A stretch of 64,000 bases of DNA from Mesorhizobium koreense (GTDB lineage: Bacteria; Pseudomonadota; Alphaproteobacteria; Rhizobiales; Rhizobiaceae): positions 496,001 to 560,000 of the forward strand of contig NZ_CP134228.1 in NCBI RefSeq assembly GCF_031656215.1. The letters are read 5' to 3'. The position numbers and the translations under genes are program-made. Below the pieces are notes generated by a model. It had not been told where the DNA came from. It made no database searches and saw only the letters and a list, made by a program, of their open reading frames with translations. This document shows, piece after piece, positions 25,449-34,882 of the stretch (the first letter of the stretch is position 1; the number at the start of each line of letters is the position of its first letter).

Positions 25449-27851
25449 TCAAACCCCGAACGGCGTCCAGATGGACTTGATGCGGGTCGCCTTGAACAGG
25501 AATTCCTCGCCCTGGCCCTCCTTGGGGTCGTACCAGTCGCGGGCCTTGCCATTGTTGACCCAGGTGAGTTTCAAATTGCCGGCCGATTCGCGTTCGACCA
25601 TCGCCGAACCTTCCGCCGAGCCGAAATACCAGTGCGCGGCGATGTCGTCGTGCTTGGCGATGACGGAGGCCAGCTGGTCGCGGTCGCCGGTGACGATGTT
25701 CACCACGCCGCCGGGCACATCGCTGGTGTCGAGCACCTGATAGAGGTCGCAGGCGGCAAGCGGCTGGCGCGGCGACGGCGTCACCACGACCCGGTTGCCC
25801 ATGGCGATCGCCGGCAGGGTAAGCGACAGGAAGGAAAGCAGCGGCGCCTCGTCGGGGCAGGAGATGCCGATCACCTCGAAGTGCTCCGGCAGTGCCAGCG
25901 ACAGCATGCGCGGCTGCGGCCCGCGTACCGCGCCGTCATATTTATCGGCCCAGGCCGCATAATACATGATCCGCGCCACGGAAGCAGCGACTTCCTTCCG
26001 CGCCTGCGCGGGGGAAGCGCCGGTTGACTGGCGCAGGCGGGCGGCGAATTCGTCGGCCCTCAATTCGAGGTTCTCGGCGAGGAAATAGAGAACCTGCGCG
26101 CGCGCATGACCGGTCATGCCGCTCCAGCCCTCGGCCTTGCGCGCCGCCTCAACGGCGTTGCGGATATCCTTGCGGTTGCCGAAACCTGCTTCTGTGACGA
26201 TTTTGCCCGCATGGTCGTGGACCGGGTAGGAATAGCCCGAATCCGGTCGCGCCTGCTTGCCGCCGATATAGAGTTTTACCGTTCGGTCGAGCGCCCGTCC
26301 GCTGCCCGGCAGGTCTTCGCCGGCGGGCAGCGGAGCATCGAGCGGCGGCGCGACCCGCGCCGGCTTCGCCTTCTTCATCCATGCCGGCACCAGATATTCG
26401 TGCATGCCTTCGCGGCCGCCCTCGCGCCCGAAGCCGCTTTCCTTGTAACCGCCGAAGCCGACCGCGCCGTCGAACAGATTGGTCGAGTTGATCCAGACCA
26501 CGCCTGATTTTACCTGCCGCGCGGCGTCGAAAGCCGTGTCGAGGTTTTGAGACCAGATCGAGGCCGCCAGCCCGTAACGGCTGTTGTTGGCAAGCTGCAC
26601 CGCCTCGCCCGGTGTACGGAATGTCATCGCCACGAGCACCGGGCCGAAGATTTCCTCTTGCGCCAGCGGCGATGCCGGCGACACGCCGGTGAACAGGCTC
26701 GGCGGGAAGAAGCAGCCGGGCCGTCCCGAAACCTCCTTCGCCCAGCTCGGTTGGAAGAGCGCTGCACCTTCCTTCATGCCGGCCTTCACCTTGGCGGTGA
26801 TCGCCTCGACCTGGACCGGGGCGACGACTGCGCCGATATCGGTCGATTTGTCGAGCGGGTCGCCGACGCGCAGCTTCTCCATTCGGGCGCGCAGCTTGCC
26901 GTAGAAGCGCTCGGCGACGCCTTCCTGCACGAGCGCGCGCGAACCGGCGCAGCAGACTTCGCCCTGGTTGAACCAGATGGCGTCGACCACGCCTTCCACC
27001 GCCGCGTCGAGATCGGCATCCGCGAAGACGATGAAGGGCGACTTGCCGCCGAGTTCGAGCGACAGCTTCTTGCCCGTACCCGCGGTCTGGCGGCGGATGA
27101 TGCGGCCGACCTCGGTCGAGCCGGTGAAGGCGATCTTGGAAAAGCCCGGATGTGCGACCATCGCCGCGCCGGTTTCGCCGCCGCCATTGACGACGTTGAA
27201 GACACCGGCGGGCAGGCCCGCCTCGTTGCAGATCTCGGCGAAGGCGAGCGCGGTGAGGGGGGTATGCTCGGCCGGCTTCAGCACCACTGTGCAGCCTGCC
27301 GCAAGCGCCGGCGCGACTTTCCACGCCAGCATCAGGAGCGGGAAATTCCACGGGATGATCTGGCCGCAGACCCCGGCCGGCGCATGGCCAGGAAACTGCT
27401 CGTCGCGAAGCTCGGCCCAACCGGCATGGTGATAGAAATGACGGGCGACCAGCGGGATGTCGAGGTCGCGCGTCTCGCGGATCGGCTTGCCGTTGTCGAT
27501 CGTCTCAAGCACGGCGAGGAAGCGCGCATGTTTCTGCACCGAGCGGGCAAGCGCATAGAGGTGGCGTGCGCGCTCGTTGCCGGATAGCGCGGACCATTTG
27601 GCGAAGGCCGAGGTGGCCGCTTTCACCGCCTTGTCGACGTCCTTCTCCGTGCCTTCCGCGACTTCGCCGATCTCCTCGCCGGTCGAGGGGTTGAAAACCT
27701 TGAAACTCTTGTTCTCGGGTCTGGAGAAGCGGCCGCCGATGAAGTGCCCGAACCGGCCGCCATGGCGCTTCAGCCAGGCGCGCACATGCGCGTCCTCTTC
27801 GGGGGCCGGGCCGTATTCCATCGTGCGCAGGATGTCCTGGATCTGGTTCAT
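25449..27851 (-). CDS. Two-domain aldehyde dehydrogenase, ALDH16 type
   Basis: About 800 residues in two aldehyde dehydrogenase units. The N-terminal unit (about residues 1-500) is catalytic: ELGGKSPFIVFADADLD, then FNQGEVCCAGSR with the nucleophile cysteine. The C-terminal unit (about 530-800) keeps the NAD-fold region but ends before any catalytic cysteine. This active-plus-inactive arrangement and length are those of bacterial ALDH16. Between deoC and deoA it most likely oxidises the acetaldehyde released by DeoC to acetate. The start at 27851 (MNQIQDIL) lacks a strong ribosome site; an ATG at 27821 is an alternative. Confidence 0.88.
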   Translation of the reverse strand: MNQIQDILRTMEYGPAPEEDAHVRAWLKRHGGRFGHFIGGRFSRPENKSFKVFNPSTGEEIGEVAEGTEKDVDKAVKAATSAFAKWSALSGNERARHLYALARSVQKHARFLAVLETIDNGKPIRETRDLDIPLVARHFYHHAGWAELRDEQFPGHAPAGVCGQIIPWNFPLLMLAWKVAPALAAGCTVVLKPAEHTPLTALAFAEICNEAGLPAGVFNVVNGGGETGAAMVAHPGFSKIAFTGSTEVGRIIRRQTAGTGKKLSLELGGKSPFIVFADADLDAAVEGVVDAIWFNQGEVCCAGSRALVQEGVAERFYGKLRARMEKLRVGDPLDKSTDIGAVVAPVQVEAITAKVKAGMKEGAALFQPSWAKEVSGRPGCFFPPSLFTGVSPASPLAQEEIFGPVLVAMTFRTPGEAVQLANNSRYGLAASIWSQNLDTAFDAARQVKSGVVWINSTNLFDGAVGFGGYKESGFGREGGREGMHEYLVPAWMKKAKPARVAPPLDAPLPAGEDLPGSGRALDRTVKLYIGGKQARPDSGYSYPVHDHAGKIVTEAGFGNRKDIRNAVEAARKAEGWSGMTGHARAQVLYFLAENLELRADEFAARLRQSTGASPAQARKEVAASVARIMYYAAWADKYDGAVRGPQPRMLSLALPEHFEVIGISCPDEAPLLSFLSLTLPAIAMGNRVVVTPSPRQPLAACDLYQVLDTSDVPGGVVNIVTGDRDQLASVIAKHDDIAAHWYFGSAEGSAMVERESAGNLKLTWVNNGKARDWYDPKEGQGEEFLFKATRIKSIWTPFGV

Positions 27852-27895
27852 GGGAGGTCTCGCTGGCAATGTTCGGAGGTCTTCGCTCTACGTTG

Positions 27896-28052
27896 CCCCC
27901 CTCTGTCCTGCCGGATATCTCCCCCACAAGGGGGGAGATCAGCCCTCATTTTTGAGGCCGCTGACCGCCAACGCTGGTGATGACGTGTCGGCGTCGATGA
28001 AGAACTAATCTCCCCCCTTGTGGGGGAGATGGCCGGCGGGCCAGAGGGGGGT
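27896..28052. repeat. Inverted pair of C/G-rich rhizobial intergenic repeats (between deoC and ALDH)
   Basis: This is a second pair of the same family as at 25268-25422. Copies lie at 27896-27940 and 28008-28052, again in opposite orientation, with minor variation (GGATATCTCCCCCAC, GGCCGGCGGGCC). They occupy the whole 234-bp space between the aldehyde dehydrogenase start and the deoC stop. Confidence 0.88.
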
Positions 28053-28085
28053 GCGAAGGGAGGTGAACTATCCAACATAGGACTG

Positions 28086-29114
28086 CTACGCCATGCCATG
28101 CCGGTCGCTCGAAGAGTACCGGCCGGTGACGAAATGCTCGATCTGGCGCTCGATGTCGCCAAGCAGCGAGCTTGCGCCGAGGCGGAATAGCTCAGGCCCC
28201 ATCCAGTCGCGGCCGAGCTCTTCCTTCATAAGGATCAGCCAGGCGAGCGCATCCTTGGCGGCACGGATGCCGCCGGCCGGCTTGAAGCCGATCTGGTACC
28301 CGGTCGCCTCCAGATAGGCGCGGATGGCGCGGACCATGACAAGGCTGACAGGCAGCGTGGCGTTGACCGCCTCCATGCCGGTCGAGGTCTTGATGAAATC
28401 GGCCCCGGCCATCATCGCCACCATGGAAGCCTTGTAGACATTGGTCAGCGTCTTCAGTTCGCCGGTGGCAAGGATCGCCTTCAGATGCGCCTCGCCGCAG
28501 GCCTCGCGCATCTGCCGGACCTCCTCATAGAGTGCGGTCCAGTTGCCGGTCAGCACGTGGGCGCGCGTGACGACGATATCGATCTCGGCCGCACCCTCTC
28601 CGACCGCGTAGCGGATTTCGGCAAGCCGCTGCGGCAGCGGCGTCAGCCCGGCCGGGAAACCGGTCGCGACGGATGCCACCGGGATGCCCGAGCCTTCCAG
28701 CGCCTTCACCGCGATCGGCACCATGGCGGGATAGACGCAGACCGCGCCGGTGTGCAGCCGCTGGCCTGAGAGCCCGAGCGCCTCGACGAGATCGTCCCTG
28801 AGCGGATGCTTCGCCTTGGCGCAGAGCCTTTCGACGCGGCCCGGCGTGTCGTCGCCCACCAGCGTGGTCAGGTCCATGCATTCGATGGCGCGGACCAGCC
28901 AGGCCGCCTGCCAGGCCTTCTTGACCGAGCGGCGGGTGGTGAGCGTGGCGGCGCGTCGCTCGGCGGCGGACAAATTGACGTCCGCTGCCTCGAAAAGCGA
29001 CGGCTCGAGAGCCATGCCCTCGTTGCGCTTGATTGCGACATGGACCGGGACGAGGCCGTTTTCCGAGGCGGGCCTGGCGGTCGCCATGCCCGCGTGATCC
29101 GTCTTGACGTTCAT
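28086..29114 (-). CDS. deoC: Deoxyribose-phosphate aldolase (long form)
   Basis: 342 residues, the long form similar to eukaryotic DERA, not the 220-residue form common in bacteria. The Schiff-base lysine is in ADFIKTSTGMEA and the second conserved lysine in IGFKPAGGIRAAKDA. It cleaves 2-deoxyribose-5-phosphate to glyceraldehyde-3-phosphate and acetaldehyde. The ATG at 29114 overlaps the punA stop (ATGA). Confidence 0.94.
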   Translation of the reverse strand: MNVKTDHAGMATARPASENGLVPVHVAIKRNEGMALEPSLFEAADVNLSAAERRAATLTTRRSVKKAWQAAWLVRAIECMDLTTLVGDDTPGRVERLCAKAKHPLRDDLVEALGLSGQRLHTGAVCVYPAMVPIAVKALEGSGIPVASVATGFPAGLTPLPQRLAEIRYAVGEGAAEIDIVVTRAHVLTGNWTALYEEVRQMREACGEAHLKAILATGELKTLTNVYKASMVAMMAGADFIKTSTGMEAVNATLPVSLVMVRAIRAYLEATGYQIGFKPAGGIRAAKDALAWLILMKEELGRDWMGPELFRLGASSLLGDIERQIEHFVTGRYSSSDRHGMA

Positions 29115-29908
29115 GCGATTTCTCCGATCGCTTCGCGAAGGATGGCTGCAAGCCGCGCGCCGCCAACCGGCGCCATATCCTTCGTCTCCTGATGGGAAAG
29201 TTCTGCGCCGGTCATGCCGGCGGCGAGATTGGTGATGACCGAGCAGGCCGCCACGCGAAGCCCGAGAAAGCGGGCAAGGATGACTTCCGGCACGGTCGAC
29301 ATGCCGACCGCGTCGGCGCCCAGCATGCGGATCATGCGGATTTCCGCCGGTGTCTCGAAGGACGGACCAGAGAGCCACATATAGACGCCGCGATGAAGCG
29401 GAATGCCGGCCCGTTCCGCCGCCTTGCCGAGAGCCTTGCGAAGGTCGGTGTCATAGGCGCCGGTCATGCCGACGAAACGGCGGTCGCTCGGCTCGCCGAT
29501 CAGCGGGTTGGCGCCGGAAAAATTGATATGGTCCTCGATCAGCATGACCGAGCCGGGCGGCATGTCTTCCCTGAGCGACCCCGCTGCGTTGGTCAAAAGC
29601 AGCGTCGTCACGCCGAGCCCAGCGAGGATTTCGAGCGCCGGACGCATCGCGGCGGCATCCCCATGCTCGTAGTAATGGACACGGCCGGCCAGCATGAGCA
29701 CGGGTTTGCCGGAAAGCCTGCCCGCGACCAGTTCGCCGGTATGGCCGCTGACGCCGCCCCGCGGAAAGCCAGGCAGGTCGGCGTAGGGGATGCGGATCGC
29801 GTCTTCGACCGCGGCCGCGAGGCTGCCGAGCCCGGAGCCCAGCACCAGCGCCGTCGTCGGCTGTAGCCCGCGCAGCCTTTCGACCAGAAGGTCGATGGCC
29901 GGTTTCAT
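29111..29908 (-). CDS. punA: Purine nucleoside phosphorylase (trimeric, PunA type)
   Basis: 265 residues. VLGSGLGSL, FPRGGVSGHTGELV, GRVHYYEH, TNAAGSL and the base-binding SFETPAEIRM and MSTVPE segments are those of trimeric PNPs. It phosphorolyses purine (deoxy)ribonucleosides. It overlaps cdd upstream and deoC downstream by 4 bp each, so all three are translationally coupled. Confidence 0.94.
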   Translation of the reverse strand: MKPAIDLLVERLRGLQPTTALVLGSGLGSLAAAVEDAIRIPYADLPGFPRGGVSGHTGELVAGRLSGKPVLMLAGRVHYYEHGDAAAMRPALEILAGLGVTTLLLTNAAGSLREDMPPGSVMLIEDHINFSGANPLIGEPSDRRFVGMTGAYDTDLRKALGKAAERAGIPLHRGVYMWLSGPSFETPAEIRMIRMLGADAVGMSTVPEVILARFLGLRVAACSVITNLAAGMTGAELSHQETKDMAPVGGARLAAILREAIGEIA

Positions 29909-30297
29909 TTCAGCGTCTCGCGGCTGAAGCCGAGCGGCAGCATCTCGCCCATCGTCACTGTCTCCACGATGCCAGTATCATCGCACAGATGAAGCTTCGT
30001 GTCCGCCGCCGCGAATTCCGCGAGCCGCTGGCGGCAGCCGCCGCAAGGCGTAATGCGGGCCATTTTTTCGGCGACGACCGCAATCTCCGTTATCCGGCCG
30101 CCGCCGCCCATGACATAATGGCCGAGCGCGGTGGTTTCGGCGCACCAGCCTTCCGGATAGGATGCAACCTCGATATTGGCGCCGGCATAGATACTGCCGT
30201 CTTCCGTCCTCAGCGCCGCTCCGACGGGAAAGCGTGAATAGGGCGAATGCGATTTGGCCATCGCGGCCCGCGCCGCTTCGAATAGGTCCCTGGACAT
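29905..30297 (-). CDS. cdd: Cytidine deaminase
   Basis: 130 residues, the homotetrameric short form. The zinc site is AETTALGHYV (a CAET motif, with the cysteine just before as WCAETTAL) and PCGGCRQRLAEF. It deaminates (deoxy)cytidine to (deoxy)uridine, feeding DeoA. It starts 22 bp after the BMP permease gene and overlaps punA. Confidence 0.95.
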   Translation of the reverse strand: MSRDLFEAARAAMAKSHSPYSRFPVGAALRTEDGSIYAGANIEVASYPEGWCAETTALGHYVMGGGGRITEIAVVAEKMARITPCGGCRQRLAEFAAADTKLHLCDDTGIVETVTMGEMLPLGFSRETLK

Positions 30298-30319
30298 TAT
30301 CTTCCCTCGGGCGTTCGCC

Positions 30320-31294
30320 CTATCTTTCCTTCACGTAGGGCACGCCGCCGGCACGCGGCGGGATGGCCTTGCCGATGAAGCCGGCGAGCAGCACGCAGGT
30401 GAGGATATAGGGCAGCGCCTGCATCAACTGTACCGGCAGCTTGCCGATACCCGGCAGCGCGATGCCCTGCCAGCGGATCGAGATGGCGTCGAGGAAGCCG
30501 AACAGCAGGCAGGCGAACATGACCGGCACCGGCTTCCACTTGGCGAAGATGAGCGCGGCAAGCGCGATGAAGCCGCGTCCCGCCGACATCTCCTTCACGA
30601 AGCCGGCCTGCTGCGCGATCGACAGATAGGCGCCGGCGAAACCGGTAAGCACGCCCGTGCAGATCACCGCGCGATAGCGGAGCCACGCCACCGAAATGCC
30701 TGCCGTATCCACCGCCGCCGGATTCTCGCCGACGGCGCGCAGTCGCAAACCGAAACGCGTGCGGAAAAGCACCCACCAGGTGAAGGGCACCATCAGGAAG
30801 GCAAAATAGACGATGATCGAATGGCCCGAGATCACGTTCGAATAGATCGGGCCGATGATCGGGACCGGGCGGATGGCGTCGGCGAACGGAAAGGCGATGT
30901 CGCCGAAGCGCGCTTGGCCCGAGACCGACGGCGTGCGCCCGCCCTGATGAAACCAGGCCTGGCCGAGGATGACCGTCGAGCCGGAAGCGATGAAGTTGAT
31001 CGCCACGCCGGAGACGATCTGATTGCCGCGATAGGTTATCGAGGCGACGCCGTGGATGAGCGACATGGCGATCGAAACGACGATCGCCGCGCTCAACCCC
31101 ACCCAGGCCGAACCGCTGACATAGGCTGCGGCCCCGGCGGCGAAGGCGCCGGCCAGCATCTTGCCCTCCAGCCCGATGTCGAAAATGCCGGATCGCTCCG
31201 AATAGAGGCCGGCGAGCGCCGCCAGGAGCAACGGAACCGAGACGCGAACCGTGGCGTCGGCGATCTGCACGAGGACCGTGTAGGCTTCCATCAT
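30320..31294 (-). CDS. BMP-family ABC transporter permease 2 (nucleoside importer)
   Basis: 324 residues, about 8-9 membrane segments, with the conserved cytoplasmic loop FRTRFGLRLRAVGENPAAVDTAGI that contacts the ATPase. ABC permeases of this type, with BMP receptors, import nucleosides, which suits the adjacent cdd-punA-deoC genes. The ATG at 31294 overlaps the stop of permease 1; a second ATG follows directly. Confidence 0.92.
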   Translation of the reverse strand: MMEAYTVLVQIADATVRVSVPLLLAALAGLYSERSGIFDIGLEGKMLAGAFAAGAAAYVSGSAWVGLSAAIVVSIAMSLIHGVASITYRGNQIVSGVAINFIASGSTVILGQAWFHQGGRTPSVSGQARFGDIAFPFADAIRPVPIIGPIYSNVISGHSIIVYFAFLMVPFTWWVLFRTRFGLRLRAVGENPAAVDTAGISVAWLRYRAVICTGVLTGFAGAYLSIAQQAGFVKEMSAGRGFIALAALIFAKWKPVPVMFACLLFGFLDAISIRWQGIALPGIGKLPVQLMQALPYILTCVLLAGFIGKAIPPRAGGVPYVKER

Positions 31295-32430
31295 GATCCC
31301 GTTCCCGCCTTGGCTTCCACACCGACGGAGCGGGGACTGAGGCTCGCGAAGATCGTCTGTATCGCCGGGCGGAACATATGCTCCAGCGCGCCGGCGAAGA
31401 GGATGACCAGCCCCTGGATGATGACGATCATGTCGCGCGAGATTTCGGGCATCTCGAAGGAGAGGTCGGCGCCGCCCTGGTAGAGCATGCCGAACAGGAT
31501 CGCGGCCGGGATAATGCCGAACGGGTGAGAGCGCCCCATTAGCGCAACTGCGATGCCGACGAAGCCTGCGCCGGAGGCGAAATCGAGCGCCATGTGATGC
31601 TGATCGCCCATGATGACGTTGATTGACATCAGCCCGGCCAACGCGCCCGAGATCATCATGGTGATGATGATGATGCGCGACTCGTTGATGCCGGCGTAGC
31701 GCGCAGCCTCGGGACTGAAACCCATGGTGCGCAGCTCGTAGCCGAAGCGGGTACGCCAGACCAGAAGCCAGACAAAGACGGAGGCGGCGAGCGCCAGCAG
31801 GAAGGAGACGTTGAAGGGTGCGGTGCGCACCCGCATGCCCATCCATTCGAAGATGAAGCCGAGTTTGGGCAATTGCCCGCCGGGCAGGAAATCACGCGTC
31901 TGCGGTGCCTGCGAATGGAACGGCTTCAGCGGGCCGACGAGGAGATAGACCATCAGGCTCGCGGCGATGAAATTGAACATGATCGTCGTGATGACGATGT
32001 GGGAGCCGCGCTTCGCCTGAAGATAGGCGGGGATCAGCGCCCAGAGCGCGCCGAACAGGGCGCTGGCGATAATCGCCAGCGGAAAATTGATCCACCAGGG
32101 AAAGATGCCGTCGAAGGCCAGACAGACGATCGACAATCCGAGACCGCCGACATAGGCCTGCCCCTCGCCGCCGATATTGAAGAGGCTGCAATGGAAGGCT
32201 ATGGCAACCGCCAGCCCGGTGAAGATGAAATTGGTGGCATAGTAGAGCGTGTAGGCTATGTTCTGGCCGCCCCCCAGCGCACCATCGACAAGGATGACGG
32301 CCGCGTCGAACGGGTTCTCGCCGACCAGAAGCACGACGAGACCCGCGACGAGAAACGCGACGATCAGGTTGATCAGCGGGATCAGGCCATAATCCACCCA
32401 GCCGGGCAGCCTGGCATATGGTGCGCTCAT
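31291..32430 (-). CDS. BMP-family ABC transporter permease 1 (nucleoside importer)
   Basis: 379 residues, about 10 membrane segments. The ATPase-contact loop is RTRFGYELRTMGFSPEAARYAGI. It is partner of the downstream permease and the upstream two-domain ATPase, overlapping each by 4 bp. Confidence 0.92.
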   Translation of the reverse strand: MSAPYARLPGWVDYGLIPLINLIVAFLVAGLVVLLVGENPFDAAVILVDGALGGGQNIAYTLYYATNFIFTGLAVAIAFHCSLFNIGGEGQAYVGGLGLSIVCLAFDGIFPWWINFPLAIIASALFGALWALIPAYLQAKRGSHIVITTIMFNFIAASLMVYLLVGPLKPFHSQAPQTRDFLPGGQLPKLGFIFEWMGMRVRTAPFNVSFLLALAASVFVWLLVWRTRFGYELRTMGFSPEAARYAGINESRIIIITMMISGALAGLMSINVIMGDQHHMALDFASGAGFVGIAVALMGRSHPFGIIPAAILFGMLYQGGADLSFEMPEISRDMIVIIQGLVILFAGALEHMFRPAIQTIFASLSPRSVGVEAKAGTGS

Positions 32431-33959
32431 TCCGCCGCTTCCTTCGCCTCGACGCCGGCCATCAGCAGGCCGAGTTCGCCTTCCGTGGCGTCCGGTCCGC
32501 GCTCGCCGACGATGCGGCCGTCGAACATGACGAGGATGCGGTCGGAAAGCGAGCGTATCTCGTCGAGTTCGACCGAGACCAGCAGTACGGCCTTTCCCTT
32601 GTCGCGCATCTCGATCAGGCGCTTGTGGATGAATTCGATCGCGCCGACATCGACGCCGCGTGTCGGCTGGCCGACGATCAGCACGCCCGGGTCCTGCTCC
32701 ATTTCGCGCGCGAGCACGATCTTCTGCTGGTTGCCACCGGAAAAATTCGCGGTTTTCAGACGAATGTCGGCTGGGCGGATGTCATATTTCTGGATCTTCT
32801 CCACCGCGTCCTTGCGGATAGCCGGAATATCGAGGAAGGCGCCGTTCAGGTATTTCTCCTGATCGTGGTAGCCGAGGATCGAGTTCTCGTTCTCCTCGAA
32901 GGCGAGCACGAGGCCGACATGGTGGCGGTCCTCCGGCACGTGTGCCAGACCGCGCTCCCGCAATTCACCCGGATCGGCATTGCCGGTCACCCGGATGGGC
33001 TTGCCGTCGAGCATCACGCTGCCGGAGACGGCATGGCGGATGCCGGCTATCGCCTCGATCAATTCCGATTGCCCGTTGCCGGCGACGCCCGCGATGCCGA
33101 CGATCTCGCCGGCACGCACGCCGAAGGAGACGCCGTCCACCATGGTGACGCCGCGAGAGTCCTTGACCGTCAGGCCGTCCACGACAAGCTTGTAATCGCC
33201 AGGCTTCGCCTCGCCTTTTTCGACGCGCAGCAACACGCGGCGCCCGACCATCAGTTCCGCCAGTTCGCCGACCGTCGTTTCAGCGGTTTTGCGGGTAGCC
33301 ACCATCGTGCCCTGACGCATGACCGAAACATTATCTGTGACGGCCATGATCTCGCGCAGCTTGTGCGTGATGAGGACGACCGTCTTTCCCTGTTCCTTGA
33401 GCTGGCGCAGGATACGGAAAAGGTGATCCGCCTCCGCCGGCGTCAAGACGCCGGTCGGTTCGTCCAGGATAAGCGTTTCGGCGCCGCGATAGAGCGCTTT
33501 CAGGATTTCGACCCGCTGCTGCAATCCGACCGGTAGCGTCTCGATGATGGCGTCGGGGTGGACCTCCAACCCATATTCACGCTCCAGGCGTTGCAGCTCC
33601 GAGCGCGCCTTGGCGATGCTGGCCCTCAGCAATGGCTCGCCCTCGACGCCGAGGATCACGTTTTCGATAACCGTGAAATTATGCACCAGCATGAAATGCT
33701 GATGCACCATGCCGATACCCGCGGCGATGGCGTCGTTCGGCGTCGCGATCCTCGTCGGCTTGCCGTCGACGCGGATTTCGCCGCTGTCGGCCTGGTAGAA
33801 GCCGTAGAGGATTGACATCAGTGTCGACTTGCCGGCGCCGTTTTCCCCGACGATGCCATGGATCGTGCCCTTCTCGACCGCGAGATGGATATCGCGGTTG
33901 GCGCGGACGGCGCCAAAACTCTTGTTGATGCCGATCAACTCGATCGCGGCTTCAGCCAT
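32427..33959 (-). CDS. ABC transporter ATP-binding protein with two ATPase domains (nucleoside importer)
   Basis: 510 residues with two nucleotide-binding domains, as in NupO/YufO and sugar ATPases. Domain 1 has Walker A GENGAGKSTLMSILYG and LILDEPTGVLTPAE. Domain 2 has the degenerate GVAGNGQSELIEAIAG and a FSGGNQQKIVLARE signature. It energises nucleoside uptake by the two permeases encoded directly downstream. Confidence 0.94.
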   Translation of the reverse strand: MAEAAIELIGINKSFGAVRANRDIHLAVEKGTIHGIVGENGAGKSTLMSILYGFYQADSGEIRVDGKPTRIATPNDAIAAGIGMVHQHFMLVHNFTVIENVILGVEGEPLLRASIAKARSELQRLEREYGLEVHPDAIIETLPVGLQQRVEILKALYRGAETLILDEPTGVLTPAEADHLFRILRQLKEQGKTVVLITHKLREIMAVTDNVSVMRQGTMVATRKTAETTVGELAELMVGRRVLLRVEKGEAKPGDYKLVVDGLTVKDSRGVTMVDGVSFGVRAGEIVGIAGVAGNGQSELIEAIAGIRHAVSGSVMLDGKPIRVTGNADPGELRERGLAHVPEDRHHVGLVLAFEENENSILGYHDQEKYLNGAFLDIPAIRKDAVEKIQKYDIRPADIRLKTANFSGGNQQKIVLAREMEQDPGVLIVGQPTRGVDVGAIEFIHKRLIEMRDKGKAVLLVSVELDEIRSLSDRILVMFDGRIVGERGPDATEGELGLLMAGVEAKEAAE

Positions 33960-34169
33960 CCACCGTTCCCCGAAGGATTTTTATCATTTGGTCAAAGATT
34001 AGCATGGCGCTTCCGCGCTGCCAATCGACACGCCGCTCCCAAGGGGCTGTCAACATCAAGAACCCCGCCACCACTCTCGACAAATCGAGCATCGCTTGTC
34101 AATTTCGGAAACCATGACAAATTCCCAAATCTCCACGTTCACTCGCTGCACGAACGGCCAGGCGAGGCC

Positions 34170-34607
34170 ATGAGTGAGCGACCCGCGCCTTCGATACGCG
34201 ATGCCTACCGGGTGTTCCGCGCCATCCCGACGCGGTGGCTCGACAACGACATCTACGGCCATATGAACAATGCGGTGCATTACACGCTGTTCGACACGAG
34301 CGTGAATTGCTGGCTGATCGAGAACGGCCTGCTCGATATCCACGGGGGCGATCGGATCGGGCTGGTTGTGGAGACGGGCTGCCGCTATTTCGCCGAGATG
34401 GGCTATCCGGACATGATCACGTCCGGGCTGAAGGTGGCGAAGCTCGGGACCTCTTCCGTACGCTACGAGATCGGCCTGTTCCGCAATGACGAGACCGTCG
34501 CCGCGGCGGAAGGCTTTTTCGTCCATGTCTATGTCGATAAGAAAACACGCAAGCCGGCACCGCTCGAAACACCCTTTCGCCGTGCGCTGGAAGGGATAAG
34601 CGCATGA
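34170..34607 (+). CDS. Acyl-CoA thioesterase, 4-hydroxybenzoyl-CoA thioesterase fold
   Basis: 145 residues. The hotdog-fold active motif TRWLDNDIYGHMNNAVHY contains the catalytic aspartate. The rest (VVETGCRYFAEMGYPDM, VRYEIGLF) follows the YbgC/4HBT pattern. It hydrolyses an acyl-CoA of unknown chain. GGCGAGG precedes the ATG at 34170. It overlaps slyX by 4 bp. The pair is inserted, on the opposite strand, between the nucleoside ABC genes and their binding-protein gene. Confidence 0.88.
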   Translation: MSERPAPSIRDAYRVFRAIPTRWLDNDIYGHMNNAVHYTLFDTSVNCWLIENGLLDIHGGDRIGLVVETGCRYFAEMGYPDMITSGLKVAKLGTSSVRYEIGLFRNDETVAAAEGFFVHVYVDKKTRKPAPLETPFRRALEGISA

Positions 34608-34816
34608 GCGCGGCAGACGAGGACCGGCTGACCCGGCTTGAGATCACCCTCGCCGAGCAGGAAAAGATCATTGGCGAGCTTTCGGCGGAGATCGCCGGGC
34701 AGTGGAAGACGATCGAACGGATGCGCAAGAAGCTCGATACGCTGGCGGAGCGCTTTCTCGAGCTGGAGGAGCAGGCGCGGCCCGACGTGCCGGTGACGAA
34801 GCCGCCGCATTGGTAG
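34604..34816 (+). CDS. slyX: SlyX family protein
   Basis: 70 residues, an almost continuous coiled coil (RLTRLEITLAEQEKIIGELS and a second half rich in Leu, Glu and Lys) ending in PPHW, close to the usual PPHY tail of SlyX. Its function is unknown. Its ATG overlaps the stop of the thioesterase gene. Confidence 0.88.
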   Translation: MSAADEDRLTRLEITLAEQEKIIGELSAEIAGQWKTIERMRKKLDTLAERFLELEEQARPDVPVTKPPHW

Positions 34817-34832
34817 GCATCGCCGCATGAAA

Positions 34833-34861
34833 AAGGCCGCCGGCTCTAAGCCGACGGCCTT
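34833..34861 (-). terminator. Terminator of the BMP binding-protein gene (possibly bidirectional)
   Basis: A 13-bp stem with one mismatch (AAGGCCGCCGGCT against AGCCGACGGCCTT) and a 3-base loop lies between the convergent slyX and binding-protein genes. In the minus direction the stem runs into TTTTT, so it mainly stops the binding-protein transcript, 21 bp after its stop codon. In the plus direction the T-run is weak. Confidence 0.75.
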
Positions 34862-34882
34862 CCTGTCTATATCCGGTGCTGC

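Noticed and set aside
34833-34861. Hairpin considered as terminator for slyX only
   Set aside because: The T-run is on the minus-strand side, so it serves mainly the binding-protein gene; only weak effect is expected in the plus direction.
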